Under the pieces are notes generated by a model that saw nothing but the letters and a program-made list of their open reading frames with translations, ran no database searches and had not been told where the DNA came from. Source: an uncultured Eubacteriales bacterium (lineage in GTDB: Bacteria > Bacillota > Clostridia > Oscillospirales > Oscillospiraceae). Taken from it: a stretch of 6,524 bases of DNA. The stretch covers positions 1-6,524 of the forward strand of contig USHP01000117.1 in assembly GCA_900554625.1 (NCBI GenBank), read 5' to 3'. Of the stretch, positions 6,311 to 6,524 are shown piece after piece. The position numbers were made by a program, and so were the translations under genes. Position 1 is the first letter of the stretch; each line of letters begins with the position of its first letter.

Positions 6311-6524
6311 TGGAAGAGCAAAATCCCAACAGAGAAGTCCAAAAATCTTTCCGAGGGCTGTACCGGAATGTAAAAATCTCGGTGAAAACCCTGGACAAGA
6401 TTATCATTGGCGGTATCGCAGCCATTGTCCTGCTGGTGCTGTTCGGCGTGGCGAATAATGGATATACCATCACCTTTGATTCCAACGGCGGCACGGACGT
6501 GCCGTCCCAGGAACTGATGTATGG
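6310..6524 (+). CDS. Single-pass membrane protein with InlB B-repeat-like ectodomain, 3' end outside the window
   Basis: Seventy-one codons are visible, starting at an ATG that overlaps the mglC stop by one base (TAATG). Residues 1-30 are polar and basic (EEQNPNRE, then YRNVKISVKTLDK) and should face the cytoplasm. Residues 31-48 form one strongly hydrophobic membrane segment. Right after it, GYTITFDSNGGTDVPSQELMYG begins: the F-x-S-N-G-G-T-x-V-x-S-Q-x-x-x-Y-G pattern seen at the start of InlB B-repeat (Listeria-Bacteroides repeat) beta-grasp modules, which normally end in a GW dipeptide not reached here. Topology is therefore likely cytoplasmic N-terminus with the repeat outside. There is no strong ribosome binding site of its own; expression probably depends on ribosomes finishing mglC. 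I cannot name a function. Tight coupling to the importer suggests it acts at the same membrane site, perhaps as a surface accessory, which is inference. Confidence 0.75.
   Translation, partial: MEEQNPNREVQKSFRGLYRNVKISVKTLDKIIIGGIAAIVLLVLFGVANNGYTITFDSNGGTDVPSQELMY

Overview
The window is a carbohydrate-use locus from what looks like a gut Clostridia species (Oscillospiraceae or Lachnospiraceae type), with a short foreign piece at its left end. The host assignment rests on strong AAGGAGG-type ribosome binding sites, a lipoprotein signal peptide on the solute-binding protein (a monoderm trait), a GC content that looks to be in the mid-fifties in the genes, and a Firmicutes-like MglB. No taxonomic search was possible.

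Layout: (1) Positions 1 to about 292 hold a GC-rich minus-strand fragment that reads as the periplasmic part of a Bacteroidota BatD protein (Alistipes-like in composition). It is joined out of frame to the next gene and is most likely an assembly chimera. (2) From about 294 to 2072, on the minus strand, lies the first 593 codons or so of a LacZ-type GH2 beta-galactosidase, cut at the junction, with both catalytic glutamates present. (3) Positions 2073-2423 are an AT-rich divergent control region. It has a well-formed promoter for each side (both with 17-bp spacers and TGn extended -10 elements) and a cluster of symmetric and directly repeated motifs between them. (4) Positions 2424-6310 on the plus strand hold mglB, mglA and mglC, encoding a galactose/glucose ABC importer: lipoprotein binding protein, double-ATPase subunit and permease. 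A GC-rich hairpin separates mglB from mglA. (5) At 6310 a fourth gene starts by a one-base overlap with the mglC stop. It encodes a single-pass membrane protein with an InlB B-repeat-like extracellular start, and it runs off the window.

How it fits together: MglB would capture galactose or glucose at the cell surface and MglAC would import it using ATP. The divergent cytoplasmic beta-galactosidase would release the same sugars from lactose or other beta-galactosides. The shared control region suggests joint regulation, but no regulator gene is in the window. The least explained parts are the small membrane protein coupled to mglC and the putative operator cluster.
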